The notes below the pieces were generated by a model. The model ran no database searches. It worked only from the letters and a program-made list of their open reading frames with translations, and had not been told where the DNA came from. The position numbers and the translations under genes were made by a program. Positions 1 to 9,592 of a DNA stretch of 16,001 nucleotides are shown here, piece by piece; within the stretch, counting starts at the first letter, position 1; each line of letters opens with the position of its first letter. The DNA lies in assembly GCA_002803225.1 (NCBI GenBank), contig NXFV01000117.1:1-16001 (forward strand), read 5' to 3'. The DNA comes from Gamarada debralockiae (Eukaryota; Ascomycota; Leotiomycetes; Helotiales; Hyphodiscaceae).

Positions 1-961
1 GCATTATATTCCTCCTCGCCCATATCTTCCCCCACTCCTCTGCGCCCTCCAGTCTTCCCAAGTGACAAAGCAACGATAGGGAAGTTCATTCATTCAAAAA
101 ATTAAAACAGAAAACTTCAAGCTGCTCCTTTCCCTTGGGCATTGACTGAGAAAATCATCGAAAAATTAGCAAAAGATAATAAAATTAAAAAAAAAAAAAA
201 AAAAAAACATACAACAGCAGGTATTCGCTGATGGTCACCCACTCAACTACTAATCTGCCGATCTGAGGCTTATGTATGGCAGAGCGGACGGGATGCCCAG
301 ATTTCCTCAGTCTGTGGTCGTATGTATTAGCATTAATGCTGTTAGATTATATATTTGAACAAAAAGATGTGGTCTGCCGGAGCCACTTTGTAGATAAAAA
401 GCAGGCGGGGTGCCCAGTTCTACTTCGTATAATCTAAATACGGGAAACAAGACTCCTAAAACTAGAAAGGGAGAAACGCCTGAACTATTACGTACTTCAA
501 GCCTATCACGGGTGCTATATTTTCAAAATATATTATTTACATTTTATACAGACGATCGCAAAGCAGGCAGACAATTGTTCAGATTTCAGAGTTTCTTTTA
601 CTTCACAAGTACGCAAATCTGTGAATCAGGCACCCAACCACGATCCTATTAACATCTACATCAACCCCACTATCCCACCTAACCCCCCGCTGTTATTATT
701 GACTGCCTTCACCGTGATCAAAACTCGCCTGCTAGTAAGTAAAACTCTGTCCCCACTTTGAGTGGACTAATGGGGTATACACATCGAGATGCGGTGAAGA
801 TTTGCCTTGAAAGCTCACTTGATGAGAAAAATACTTTTGTAGTTGGGAGGATTAAAACGTGTTATGCTTAAAACTTCAGGAGTCATAGTTCTTTCATTCG
901 ATATCTGTAAAAACATCTCTGCTGAAACAACCTCCTTACTCGTCTTCTGATTCATGATCGC
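1..961. other. AT-rich intergenic region, no supported gene
   Basis: I see no convincing gene in this stretch. It contains a 21-A run (187-207) and several AT-rich segments. The only open frame of any size (410-652, plus) starts at GTG, has no recognisable domain and an unnatural composition. On the minus strand an ATG at 23-21 opens an acidic start (MGEEEYNA) that runs off the left edge; it could be the first codons of another gene but is far too short to judge. The part next to 962 would be the 3' flank of the NLR gene. Confidence 0.6.
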
Positions 962-3900
962 TTAACGCAGTATGGCTTTGCGGAGCTCTACTACATGTTC
1001 TCGAAGTGACTCTGCCTTGCTATAATGGCCTTGGGATTGCCAGGTCGATGCAAGATTATTCATGGCCCGGATCGTATCTGGGTGCCTCTCTCCGAGAACA
1101 GCTTTCCAGAGCTCTACTACCTGTTCTTGAAGTGGCTCTGCCTTGCTGTAATGGCCTTGGGATTGCCAAGTCAATGCAAGATTATTCATGGCCCGGATCG
1201 TGTCTGGGTGCCTCTCTCCGAGTACAGCTTTCCAGAGCTCTACTACATGTTCTTGAAGTGGCTCTGCCTTGCTATAATGGCCTTGGGATTGCCAGGTCGA
1301 TGCAAGATTATTCATGGCCCGGATCGTATCTGGGTGCCTCTCTCCGAGAACAGCTTTCCAGAGCTCTACTACCTGTTCTTGAAGTGGCTCTGCCTTGCTG
1401 TAATGGCCCTGAGATCGCCAGGTCAAAGCAAGATTGCTCATGGCCGTGATTGCGTCTGAATGTTCATCACCAAAAGCGCTCTTCCGCCGGTCCACAACCA
1501 GAGAATGGAACTGCTCCGCTCGTTGGAAAAGACCTTGTTCATAGTAATATTTGCCCAGATTCTCCCAAAGTAAGGTGAAATGTGCATCCATTTCTGGTTC
1601 TTCTATGTGAGCAACTTTCACGGCGTGGGGCAAGTACCGCTTGCAAAGATCCCAATTTTTGAATTCTGGGCTGGGAAACATTGCCTGCATGATTTCTTGT
1701 GCTTCGAGAGAGAATTTTCGTGTCTGGGCTGGCTCAAGTGAATTTCGCATCGCTAGCTGTAGCAGTCGATGTTGTTCGTAGGTTCGAAGATCCTCTTCTC
1801 GGATCTTTTGTTGGACTTCAAGGAAAGAGTAATCTATGAGATGTTCTATAATCACCTGAACATCAAAATCCGAAAAGTCCTGTTTACTGTCGATATCCTT
1901 TGGAGCAGCTGATTCTCGGATAAGCTCAAATGGAATTCCCTGGTTGTCAAAGAATGAGATCGTCTTGATAACTCTCTCGGCAGAAGGAAGGTCCTTAACG
2001 ATTTGCGTCATTGATATTTGCCAGGTTTTCATAACGCTATTAGGCACCCCGAGTCGATATGGATCTGTAAAATCTTTGCTCAGCACTTTAATTTCAGATT
2101 CCTTAAGATATTGAAGATACTGAGCAATCGAAGTCTTAGTATGGTGCATGAAAGACCTAGCTCCAACGATCGCAAGCGGGAGATTATCTAGGCCTTGGGG
2201 TCCAAGAAGCGCTTTTTCATCTGGGGATGCGTTACTCGAGTCATCCCGGCGATCCACGCCCCGTAGCAATTTTAATGATTCATTATCGCTCATTTTTTGA
2301 ACGTTGATAGCGTCGTGCTCGCTAACAAACCTTCCCACAATGCCTCCGTCCCGAGATGTCCATAAGAGGCAGCCAGCAGATGCTTGAGGAATGTACTGGG
2401 AGAGGCTTATTGACTGATCATCCGCGCCTGGCTCGTGAGAGACATTGTCAAATATGTCGAGTTTGTCGGCGTTGTCAAGAATCATAAGCCAGTTGACTTG
2501 GTTTTTCAACCAATCGCAGACAGCTTTGAGCATATCGACGCCTTTCAGCTCTGACGGTAAACAGGCTTTCTTTGCAATTTCGTTGTAGTCACTTGTGAAC
2601 CTGGCTATCGAACCAGCATGTACCCAGAACAATGAACACTGTGTTTTCTCTTGGCGTCGATATGCATACTCGAGGGCTATCTGTGTCTTCCTAAATTGGA
2701 GTATTTAGCAGGACGAATCAGCTTTCGAGGTTTCATATATACTTACCCAGAACCACCTAAACCATATATAGCTGCGCTATGAGGTTTGCCGTCATAGGGG
2801 AGAAGCTTATGCAGATTTTCAAGAATAGAACCCCTTGGGACTACATGTTCATTTCGACGGTAAATCATAGTATTAAAGGGTTCCGGCTTCTCTGTTAGCA
2901 TTGTCAGTGTTAGAGAACACAATTTATTTCTCAATATAAGATGCTTTCAATACTAAGGAATTCGATCAAGAAGAACATATAGGTATTATAGCAGGTAAAA
3001 ACAAGTTCGAGTAAGTAGCCTGTATAAGCAGCATATAGCAAAACCGTTGTTGTTTATTAACAGCAGCTTTGTAGTATATTATACACAGACTGCGAACGAA
3101 CACTTAATGCCTAACCAACTCCAATATCCAAAGCACTAGGCCTTTCTTTCCCACTCGAGAAAGTTTAAGCATGGAATTAATATGGAGATTGAGAATCAAA
3201 GGAAACAAAGGAATTCTTCAAATTTTCATATAGCAGTTGGAATCTCGAGACATTCCTCCGAACTTTCACAATTCCCTTGTGCCCTGTACGGAAGAGGCAA
3301 AGCCTGTTAAAGGTAAGAAGTCAATGAAGGATTCGTAGATTAAAATGTTCAAACGCACCTATATCATCCTGCGGTGGGTCGATAGAGCGGAGAATTTCCC
3401 TGGCATAGGCAGCAGCAACAGCTGCTGCATAGCCTTGCCAATCCTTCGATTTGTGCTTGTCGGCATAATCACAAGTCCCACGGATGTGGCTGACAGGCAT
3501 GTGGTTCATGACTCCGTGAGCTTCCATTTCAAGTCCAATGAGATTGTACTCGACTTGTAACTCATCTCTTTCCTTAGAAGACTTCATCAATGTGTTGCCA
3601 GATCCTATATTTCCATACCACACCTTGGTGCGTAATTTATCTGGCCGTGGCTCACGTTGTACCAATTTGTCGTCCGTGCCCCATAGATGATCATTTTCCT
3701 GACCAGGATATCTGAACAGACTTTTCCCATTGTCGTCCATTATGTCTTCTCGGATTTGGAGATCTTCCATGAACTCGTACCTGTTTCCTTTCATCCTAGC
3801 ACGGGCTATCATGTTACCAATAGCAGACCTGACAATAGCTGTTGTCATGTCCTGCTGGCTTCGATTTTCAAACTCCGTTGGGTGCTGCTTCCCCATATCA

Positions 3901-4283
3901 TACTGGATCACTCCTGGCTTGTCGGATTCAGGCAAAGATACAAGAACATCCCCTAGCCGAATATCGTGAGATGGGCTCGGTAGGCCAGCTGCAATTCCAA
4001 CGAGAAAGCCAAACCAGAAACTGCCTCCGAGACACTTTCTGACCTGTGCAGCAAGCGCGGCCGCGGAAGCGCCTCCATACTGCGTGCCAGGTGGAAAGCT
4101 TGCTATAAGGATGTTGTGGCCATTGATTTCACCGCCAATGTACTGGTAAAAGTCTCCTGGATCTGCTGGGAAGTTCCCCTCATGTTGTTTATCGAGCATG
4201 GACATAGCAGCGATTTGTTCTATCGGCAGTGGTGCTATCCATGCTATCGAGTAGTTTTTGAACGAAAGTTTCGGTCGTGGCAT
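962..4283 (-). CDS. NLR-like protein: PNP-like domain, NB-ARC ATPase, TPR repeats
   Basis: Best model has three exons: 4283-3359, 2891-2747 and 2690-962. Introns are 467 nt and 56 nt, all joins are in frame, and the protein is 932 residues. Residues about 10-300 form a PNP/UDP-phosphorylase-like domain: GIAAG (96-100), RLGDVLVS, GSGN (227-230), MEA with the conserved Glu pair (252-254), and CDYAD with the likely catalytic Asp (271-275). The NB-ARC follows: P-loop GLGGSGKT (352-359), Walker B-like ILDNAD (427-432), TSRD, LPLAI (527-531), and HRLLQLAMR at the MHD-like position (664-672). From about 730 to the end are 42-residue TPR/kinesin-light-chain repeats. Known for the family: NB-ARC oligomerises on ligand binding, repeats sense, and the N-terminal domain is the effector; related PNP effectors in bacterial immunity cleave ATP. 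The second intron splits the P-loop. The first intron is unusually long, so two separate genes (PNP alone; NB-ARC-TPR) remain possible. The start is the ATG at 4283. Confidence 0.85.
965..1444 (-). repeat. 126-bp tandem repeat coding the TPR units
   Basis: Three complete 126-bp units (1444-1319, 1318-1193, 1192-1067) and one partial unit (1066-965) each code a 42-residue TPR/kinesin-light-chain repeat beginning AM(N/S)NLA. Units two and three differ at about 6 of 126 bases. Units one and three are identical over their first ~91 plus-strand bases, while units two and four share another set of variants, so the array also has a 252-bp, two-unit period. An older, diverged repeat lies just upstream in the protein (near 1570-1445). 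High identity points to recent unequal exchange or conversion. Confidence 0.92.
2892..3358 (-). other. Long putative intron between PNP and NB-ARC exons
   Basis: The donor is GTGCGT at 3358-3353 and the acceptor is CTAACAG ending at 2892, preceded by CTGAC and CTAAC branch-like motifs. Joining gives one codon (Glu 309) built from both exons and keeps the frame. At 467 nt it is eight to nine times longer than the other introns here. Inside it, the same donor could join an acceptor (TTAACAG) ending at 3304, a 55-nt intron of normal fungal size, but that route meets a stop within 14 codons. Read-through without splicing also stops soon, 12 codons past the donor. Confidence 0.5.
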
Positions 4284-4969
4284 TGAGTTTTGAGAGTTGT
4301 CAAAGTCTTGCTATTAAGAACAAAATTCAGCAACTTGTTCTAAGTAATCAGGTTTCCAACCTTTATTTCACAGAAGGCGGCAAAGGTACAACCAAAGTGG
4401 AATCCTGCGGCCAGTGCAAGAATGCGACAGACATAGTCGAGTTGGGTATCGTAGTATAAGGGACCCAAGAAAAGTTGAAACTCACAGCTGATGAAGGTTG
4501 CGGCTGGATTGAATTGAAGCAGTCATTTGAGGCCGAACTGCGTGTCTTTCAAAGTCTTTGAACGATGGATTTGAGGCCCACCCGGTAAGTTGAAGCTGTT
4601 GCTACTGCCTAGAGACAGCTTTTGAAACGATCGATCATTAATTAGAGCTGGAGTTTGTCTCAGTCGCTGAGAGCCCTGAGGTTTTTGAAATCGTGGCGCT
4701 TTGGGATTGAAGTGGCAAGGCTGCGAACGCGTCTGGGAGTTTCGCCATGAAAGTTGCTGCCGAATCAGTTCACCGAAGCCATCAACAAACAGGGTACCGT
4801 GGTTGGTCGAGGCCCTGCTGCCCAATTGATGCACCACATCTCATGTGTGAGTGTGATAGCCCGGCATACGTTGAAAGAAAGAAAGGAAGGAAGGAATTGC
4901 AAAAGTCTGAATTGCATGCGGCTGATTTTGAAAAGAAGAAAGATACACTGATGATTGATTTACTACGTA
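4284..4969. other. Intergenic region upstream of the NLR gene
   Basis: This holds the presumed promoter and 5' leader of the NLR gene, and the region where the SNARE-like relic loses recognisable similarity. A 24-bp GAAA/GGAA microsatellite sits at 4873-4896. Open frames on both strands (such as 4523-4837 minus) have no recognisable domain. I see no additional gene. Confidence 0.5.
4873..4896. repeat. GAAA/GGAA microsatellite
   Basis: Three GAAA units pass into three GGAA units. The tract lies about 75 nt beyond the last SNARE-like codons, where the membrane anchor would have been. Confidence 0.8.
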
Positions 4970-5238
4970 AGCTAGCAATCCCTCCAAACACGCATGCTCT
5001 CATCTTCAGCTCTGCCAAATACATTCGTTTCCGTGTCCGATTAGCACCACGGCGAAAGAGTTTCGCCCAGGTTTTCCGCGTTATTGTAGAGAGCAACGAG
5101 TCTTTCTCCCAGTTCGGAGATTTTAACGAGGTTTTCTTTCATCACGCCGGTAGCCTTGTCGATTTGAGCTTGTATTTCAGAGGGCGTTGCTCGAGGCGCA
5201 GGTGAAGAAATTCTGCTATTTTCTTGTCCTGCATTCGC
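4970..5238 (-). pseudogene. Synaptobrevin-type R-SNARE relic, frameshifted
   Basis: The minus strand reads a SNARE core in two frames. Frame one (5238 to the TAA at 5043-5041) contains AQIDKATGVMKENLVKIS then ELGERLVALYNNAENL. Frame two, entered at about 5060, gives FRRGANRTRKRMYLAELKMR, the juxtamembrane pattern typical of fungal Snc-type v-SNAREs (from memory, RRGANRVRK...KDMKMR). Ten bases separate the NL codon from the FRR codon where the family usually has six codons, so the net loss would be 8 nt. The family has Arg at the zero layer (ERGERL); here it is Leu (ELGERL, codon 5112-5110). The expected membrane anchor after KMRAC is not recognisable beyond a few residues (VFGGIA), and no credible upstream exon or start was found; TGA lies at 5241-5239. 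No GT...AG intron bridges the shift. Functional members mediate vesicle fusion at the plasma membrane; this copy is probably dead. An acceptor-like TGCAG ends at 5229. Confidence 0.7.
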
Positions 5239-6850
5239 TCAAAAGACGTGGGTAATATTTGTCGCATGTCATAGTTTGGGATTTGCAATAATATATATAA
5301 AATGCAGGGACCGAAGTTGCTCGTCGAGTATTTCGATGCCAATTCTTTGAGGATTGAACAACACGATATCAATTTGGATTTGCACTTTCCGCTCCTTTCT
5401 TCTGTCTACCTGTTTCTGTGAATTTTGAGATTGGAAAGCCCCGGGGCCTCGAGAGACGAGTCCAGCATCAATAAAACTGCTGCGCCTCACCAACTGTTTC
5501 AAGTCACAATTCCACCTATCCACTTATCATAATCGTAATCCGGGTATCGGATCGCCCCGCAAGCATCACGTGCGGGAAGTTGCACAAAATCTCGAATATT
5601 TTATTCCGTCCCCAACATTAAGTTTTGAGCAGGACAAGATCCTTTGCTTTGGTTTCCTTGCTCGTCGCATTGAGCCATGCAATAACATCACTATATCTAA
5701 GTTGTCTTCTCAAGACTTGTTGGAAACGCACTTATTGCCAAACTGTTCTTCAATTTCAGCTTTTACAAAACTTCTTCCCTAGAAATTCTTCCCTGAAAAT
5801 TATATACTATTCTACTTCGTGTCTATTTACCGTACATGTATACACTTCATTATTACTCTTCTTGAATTTGATTTTCATAGTTGTAACTGCTAAATCAATA
5901 AATGTAGTATGGACATTTGAAAGCACTGCCGCCTTTGAGTTGAACGCTGTATCGAGATACATATCATGAGATTGTGTTTTGAACGTATCTATTCAAGTGG
6001 CTTCAAATTAGCTAGTCATACGTAATTTGCAGGCTTCATACTGAAAAATAGAGAATTGTATTTCCAAGATCAGATTTTGATATTTTAAACGGAAGTTGAA
6101 TTTGATAGGCAAGCAATGCCCCATCACTAGAAGAGAAATGTGCTTCCAAAGTCCACTTTTGGTATTCTGAACGGAAACCAGAATTTGATAGGCCGAATCA
6201 AGGCTAATGTTCGTCGAGACATGGGAAATGGCCCAGTTTTCCTCACCCTATAGTCGTATATAGCGATGTTTTCATTAGATCAAGAGATATACCTTTAAAG
6301 TATTCCAACACTTTCTTGCGATATCATTGCCCCGTTGCACAACCAAGTTCTCCTCAGTCCAGGGGTGTAGCGCCACCCTCGGATCATGCGGCCGTGAATG
6401 GCTCTCGCCGTGGCCCCTCTTACATCGTCTGCGCACCTAATGCCAGCTTCCAGAAATCTAGCGCTAGTTTCTCAATCCTCGGAACTCAATGATATGCCCT
6501 TTTCTCCCGTCACTACTACGAGCAACAGTGCGGCTAGTGCCAAATAAAAAAAAATTCTACCAAATACTAGATCACATTGGAATGCGCAGAATTTTATTCT
6601 CAGTCAAATCCCTAAGCATCCGTAGGAGAAGATTATTGAGTGCGCTTCATCGAAGGTCCTCCAAAGTCGGCATTGGGGCATAGCAAGGCGGGTTGTGAGG
6701 CTCCCAACCTGGTCATAGCCTCACCTTCGTATCAAACCAGATCGCCAACTCACCTGGTGACAAGACCTCAGAGTCAAAACAGGCATCATAAAGAATCAAG
6801 ACTACCGGATTTGACTAGCAATTTGTCACCATCAACAGAGCGACCAAGAG
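5239..6850. other. AT-rich intergenic region
   Basis: No gene is supported here. Open frames at 5570-5782 and 5625-5969 (plus) have no recognisable domain. On the minus strand 5523-5269 is open but starts at GTG and shows no SNARE N-terminal pattern. The region carries the degenerate direct repeat at 6061-6193. Around 6398-6547 (plus) a 49-codon frame from ATG is open with no known similarity. The final part is the presumed promoter of the HET gene. Confidence 0.55.
6061..6193. repeat. Degenerate direct repeat, 83-bp offset
   Basis: A ~50-bp segment at 6061-6110 recurs at 6143-6193. Both begin with TTCCAA and end with GAATTTGATAGGC, and share about three quarters of their bases; several of the differences between them are transitions. 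Nothing indicates coding. It may be an old local duplication or part of a decayed mobile element. Confidence 0.6.
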
Positions 6851-9042
6851 ATGGAGACGATTGCGTCGCTGCGACGTAATGTCAAGCAAACCTGGTCTTA
6901 CTGGAACTCTATGACTGGAACCCAGAAGAGTTATGCACCTGCCACTGGAAAGTGGCGTAAGCCGGGACTAGAAGAGACGACCAGGCTTTCAATATTGTGC
7001 CAGTCATGCCAGAAACTGATTGATCGCCTCGAAGATATAGCATTTGCAAATCCCCGCATCTTATATCTTGGCCACAGCATTCATGAAATGGAGGCTGCTT
7101 GTAGCTGGGTGCCATTTTTGCACACTTATCTTCAGCAAGTTGGCCGCTGATGAGCGTGAAGAGTTCCGTCGCAGCTCTGGCTTGCGATTCACGGCCGTTT
7201 GTGAGACTATTGGCTCATTCACCATCATGGTGAACCTCAACTCAAGCCCGGGCACATGGGAACACGGTGTTTGGCCGCTGCTCGTACTGGTTCCTGAAGG
7301 TAGTTTGGACCACCCAATCTGCTTGGATAGTGCTAATGTAAATTTCAGATAAGTTTCACAGTTCCTTGAAACATGAGATTTCAAACAGCACCAACTCGGA
7401 GAGAACTTGGAGACTCGCACAAACGTGGTTTGACAATTGCTTACAGAACCATACCTGCTCGAATCAGATCACCCATCCAATGCCCACCCGACTCATTGAC
7501 GTGGGGCTACCTGGCCAAAGCATCCGTTTATGCATGAGCGATACTTTTCCCGTTCCCGTGAAGTACGTGACGTTGAGTCACTGCTGGAGTACGCTATCTC
7601 ACGTTTTCCAAGGCCAAGATAATGCAATCTCAGCCCAAGGCGATTCCACTGGGATAAGAACAACTACTTCGTTCTATTGCCTTCCTATACTTAAGAGAGA
7701 CAATGTTCAGCAGATGCTCGAAGAGATTCCCTTTCAAACATTGTCCAGGACTTTCAAAGAAGCTATCTACGCTACCAGACGTTTTGCATTTCGCTATTTG
7801 TGGATCGACTCCTTGTGCATTATTCAAGACAGCCCCGAAGAATGGCAAAGAGAATCTGCCACTATGTCCAGCGTTTACAATGGATCGATGTTAAATATAG
7901 CTGCCACTTCTGCAAAGAATGGCGAGCAGGGATTGTTCAGAGATAGAGTTCCTACGACTATAAAGCCTTGTAAAGTTGACGTCCGGACGACGCAACTTGG
8001 ACATAGTGTCTATGACTGTATAGATGCTCGGATATGGAAGAGAGGCATCGAAGAATCCCCTCTTGCTTTGCGAGCTTGGGTCATTCAAGAACGCATCCTT
8101 GCACCGCGGACTTTACACTTTGGAGATACCCAAATCTTTTGGGAATGCAATCAACTCTGTGCTTGTGAAACGCGACCTCACGGAATTCCCCAGCTCGACT
8201 CAGCAGCCACGATTGCTGGTCAAATACTTAGTAACCCAATTAAGGATATAACGTCCCCTGCGGATTTTTGGAGCAACGCCGTGGTAGCGTACTCCAAAGC
8301 CTCTCTAACTAAGGAGAGCGATAAACTTGTGGCAATTTCTGGGGTCAGTAAATTCACTCTGAAGCTGAACAAGACTGACAAATATTTTGCCGGGTTGTGG
8401 CTACAAGACATGGAAGCCCAATTGCTTTGGCAGGTTTCCAACGAGGTTAGTTTAATAGATCTCAACAACAAGAAGCGGCAAAGCTATCGACCTAAAGAGT
8501 ACAGAGCTCCTAGTTGGTCATGGGCTTCTATTGACGGGCATGTCCAATTTCCGACAATAAGTCATTATCCTTCTATTGGGAGGCTTGCTACCATCAATGA
8601 TGTGACTGTTATTCCTGCAGGACCAGACGAATTTGGCCCGGTCAGAAACGGCACACTTTACATTCAATGTACTCCATTGAAGGTAGTATCGCTTGTTCTT
8701 AAAAGATCTCTCTGGTGCGTTGAATTTGAAAACTTTGGAGTATCCAAATTCTGTGTTATCCCGGCCTATCTCGACACCGAGCCGTTCGAGGATATTCAGA
8801 CTGGTGTCTACGCAATGGCTGTCCACGAAACTCGTAACTTGGGCGTCTCCCGCAATTTTATTTCAGGTTTGCTTCACGCCCCAACAGGGCAAATCAAAGG
8901 CCAGTTTCGACGTTTGGGCACTTTTTTGGAGAGCCACGGCGTTTTCTCAAAAGCGTCTGCAGTCTTAGACAAGTCACTATATTATGGCGTTCACAGCACG
9001 AAAGAAAAGTGCCAGGAATGCTACTCCATCACCACCATCTAA
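6851..9042 (+). pseudogene. HET-domain protein gene with 1-nt frameshift
   Basis: Two exons are supported: 6851-7299 and 7349-9042, with a 49-nt intron (GTAGTT...GCTAAT...TTCAG). The N-terminal region has a CxxC (LCQSCQKL) and, in another frame, a second cysteine pair (CHFC), the usual pre-HET pattern. The HET domain is clear in exon 2: TLSHCWS near 7570, LWIDSLCIIQD near 7798, and RAWVIQERILAPRTLHF near 8071. Such proteins trigger heterokaryon incompatibility and regulated cell death in filamentous fungi. The frame opened by the ATG at 6851 ends at TGA 7148-7150; the second cysteine pair and the rest lie in the neighbouring frame, and ignoring one G of the GGG at 7107-7109 restores the pattern (about 713 residues). 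No intron of normal size explains this. It is either a pseudogene or a sequencing or assembly error at a homopolymer. The stop is TAA at 9040-9042. Confidence 0.85.
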
Positions 9043-9592
9043 GCCTCAAATACCAGGGTACACATGGAACTTATTCTGAATCATTAATTACCGCCACCTA
9101 CAACTAAGAAATCTTCTCTGCAGTACTTGGTCCCAAATTCCAATGGGCCTCAGCCTTGCGAACCAAGCCCCTAAGACCAAATCATACATCGAAGCACGAA
9201 AACGACAGCAGAAGAATGCCTATCAATCCCCACCCTCATCTGGCTCCTCACGATAGTGGGATAAGGTGCAGCAGATCCTCACAAGAAGTCATGTAGCTGA
9301 AAGAAAACTGGTTCAAGCCTAGAGTAACCGGAGCCACTCCCTTACTATAGCCAATGCACCCAATTTCCACACCAATTGGACAGCCATTACTCGACCCAGG
9401 TGGCGATTGGAACCAATAATTATACGTTCGCCATCTCAGATAATAAATCAGGAACTTGGTTACCCAGTGCTTCCAGAGCTATCATGCTCAGAATCATGGG
9501 CATCAGGACCTGTCCCACTCGCGCCGCGGAAGGGAGATATTTCCCAATAAGCCCCTGAGCCACTTCTCTCGCCGTGTACTGCCACACTCAGA
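9043..9592. other. Intergenic region between convergent HET and BTB genes
   Basis: No gene is recognised. This is the shared 3' flank of two convergent genes. On the minus strand about 55 codons from 9590 to 9425 are open and would read hydrophobic residues (MPMILSMIALEALG). They could be a lost 3' portion of the BTB gene, but I do not recognise them. The plus frame 9376-9558 starts at TTG and overlaps that stretch. Confidence 0.5.

Noticed and set aside
187..207. 21-A run considered as a retrotransposon poly-A tail
   Set aside because: No reverse-transcriptase coding or target-site duplication is visible next to it.
410..652. 80-codon plus-strand frame
   Set aside because: It starts at GTG, has no domain and lies in AT-rich DNA.
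1006..1459. Two plus-strand open frames of about 145 codons with a 42-residue period
   Set aside because: They are antisense to the TPR repeats; the period simply mirrors the 126-bp units of the minus-strand gene.
4747..5205. 152-codon plus-strand open frame
   Set aside because: It is antisense to the SNARE-like segment and has no domain; the minus-strand reading has clear family motifs.
5269..5523. Minus-strand open frame as a possible N-terminal exon of the SNARE gene
   Set aside because: It starts at GTG, shows no synaptobrevin N-terminal pattern, and no splice joining it in frame was convincing.
5570..5969. Two overlapping plus-strand open frames
   Set aside because: No recognisable domain or splice pattern; composition is that of AT-rich intergenic DNA.
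6350..6480. GC-richer patch considered as a tRNA or other RNA gene
   Set aside because: No cloverleaf, A/B box pair or other RNA signature could be traced.
7103..7138. A short GT...AG intron to explain the HET frame change
   Set aside because: The candidate segment is below 40 nt, and removing it gives a frame that runs into a stop and loses the second cysteine pair.
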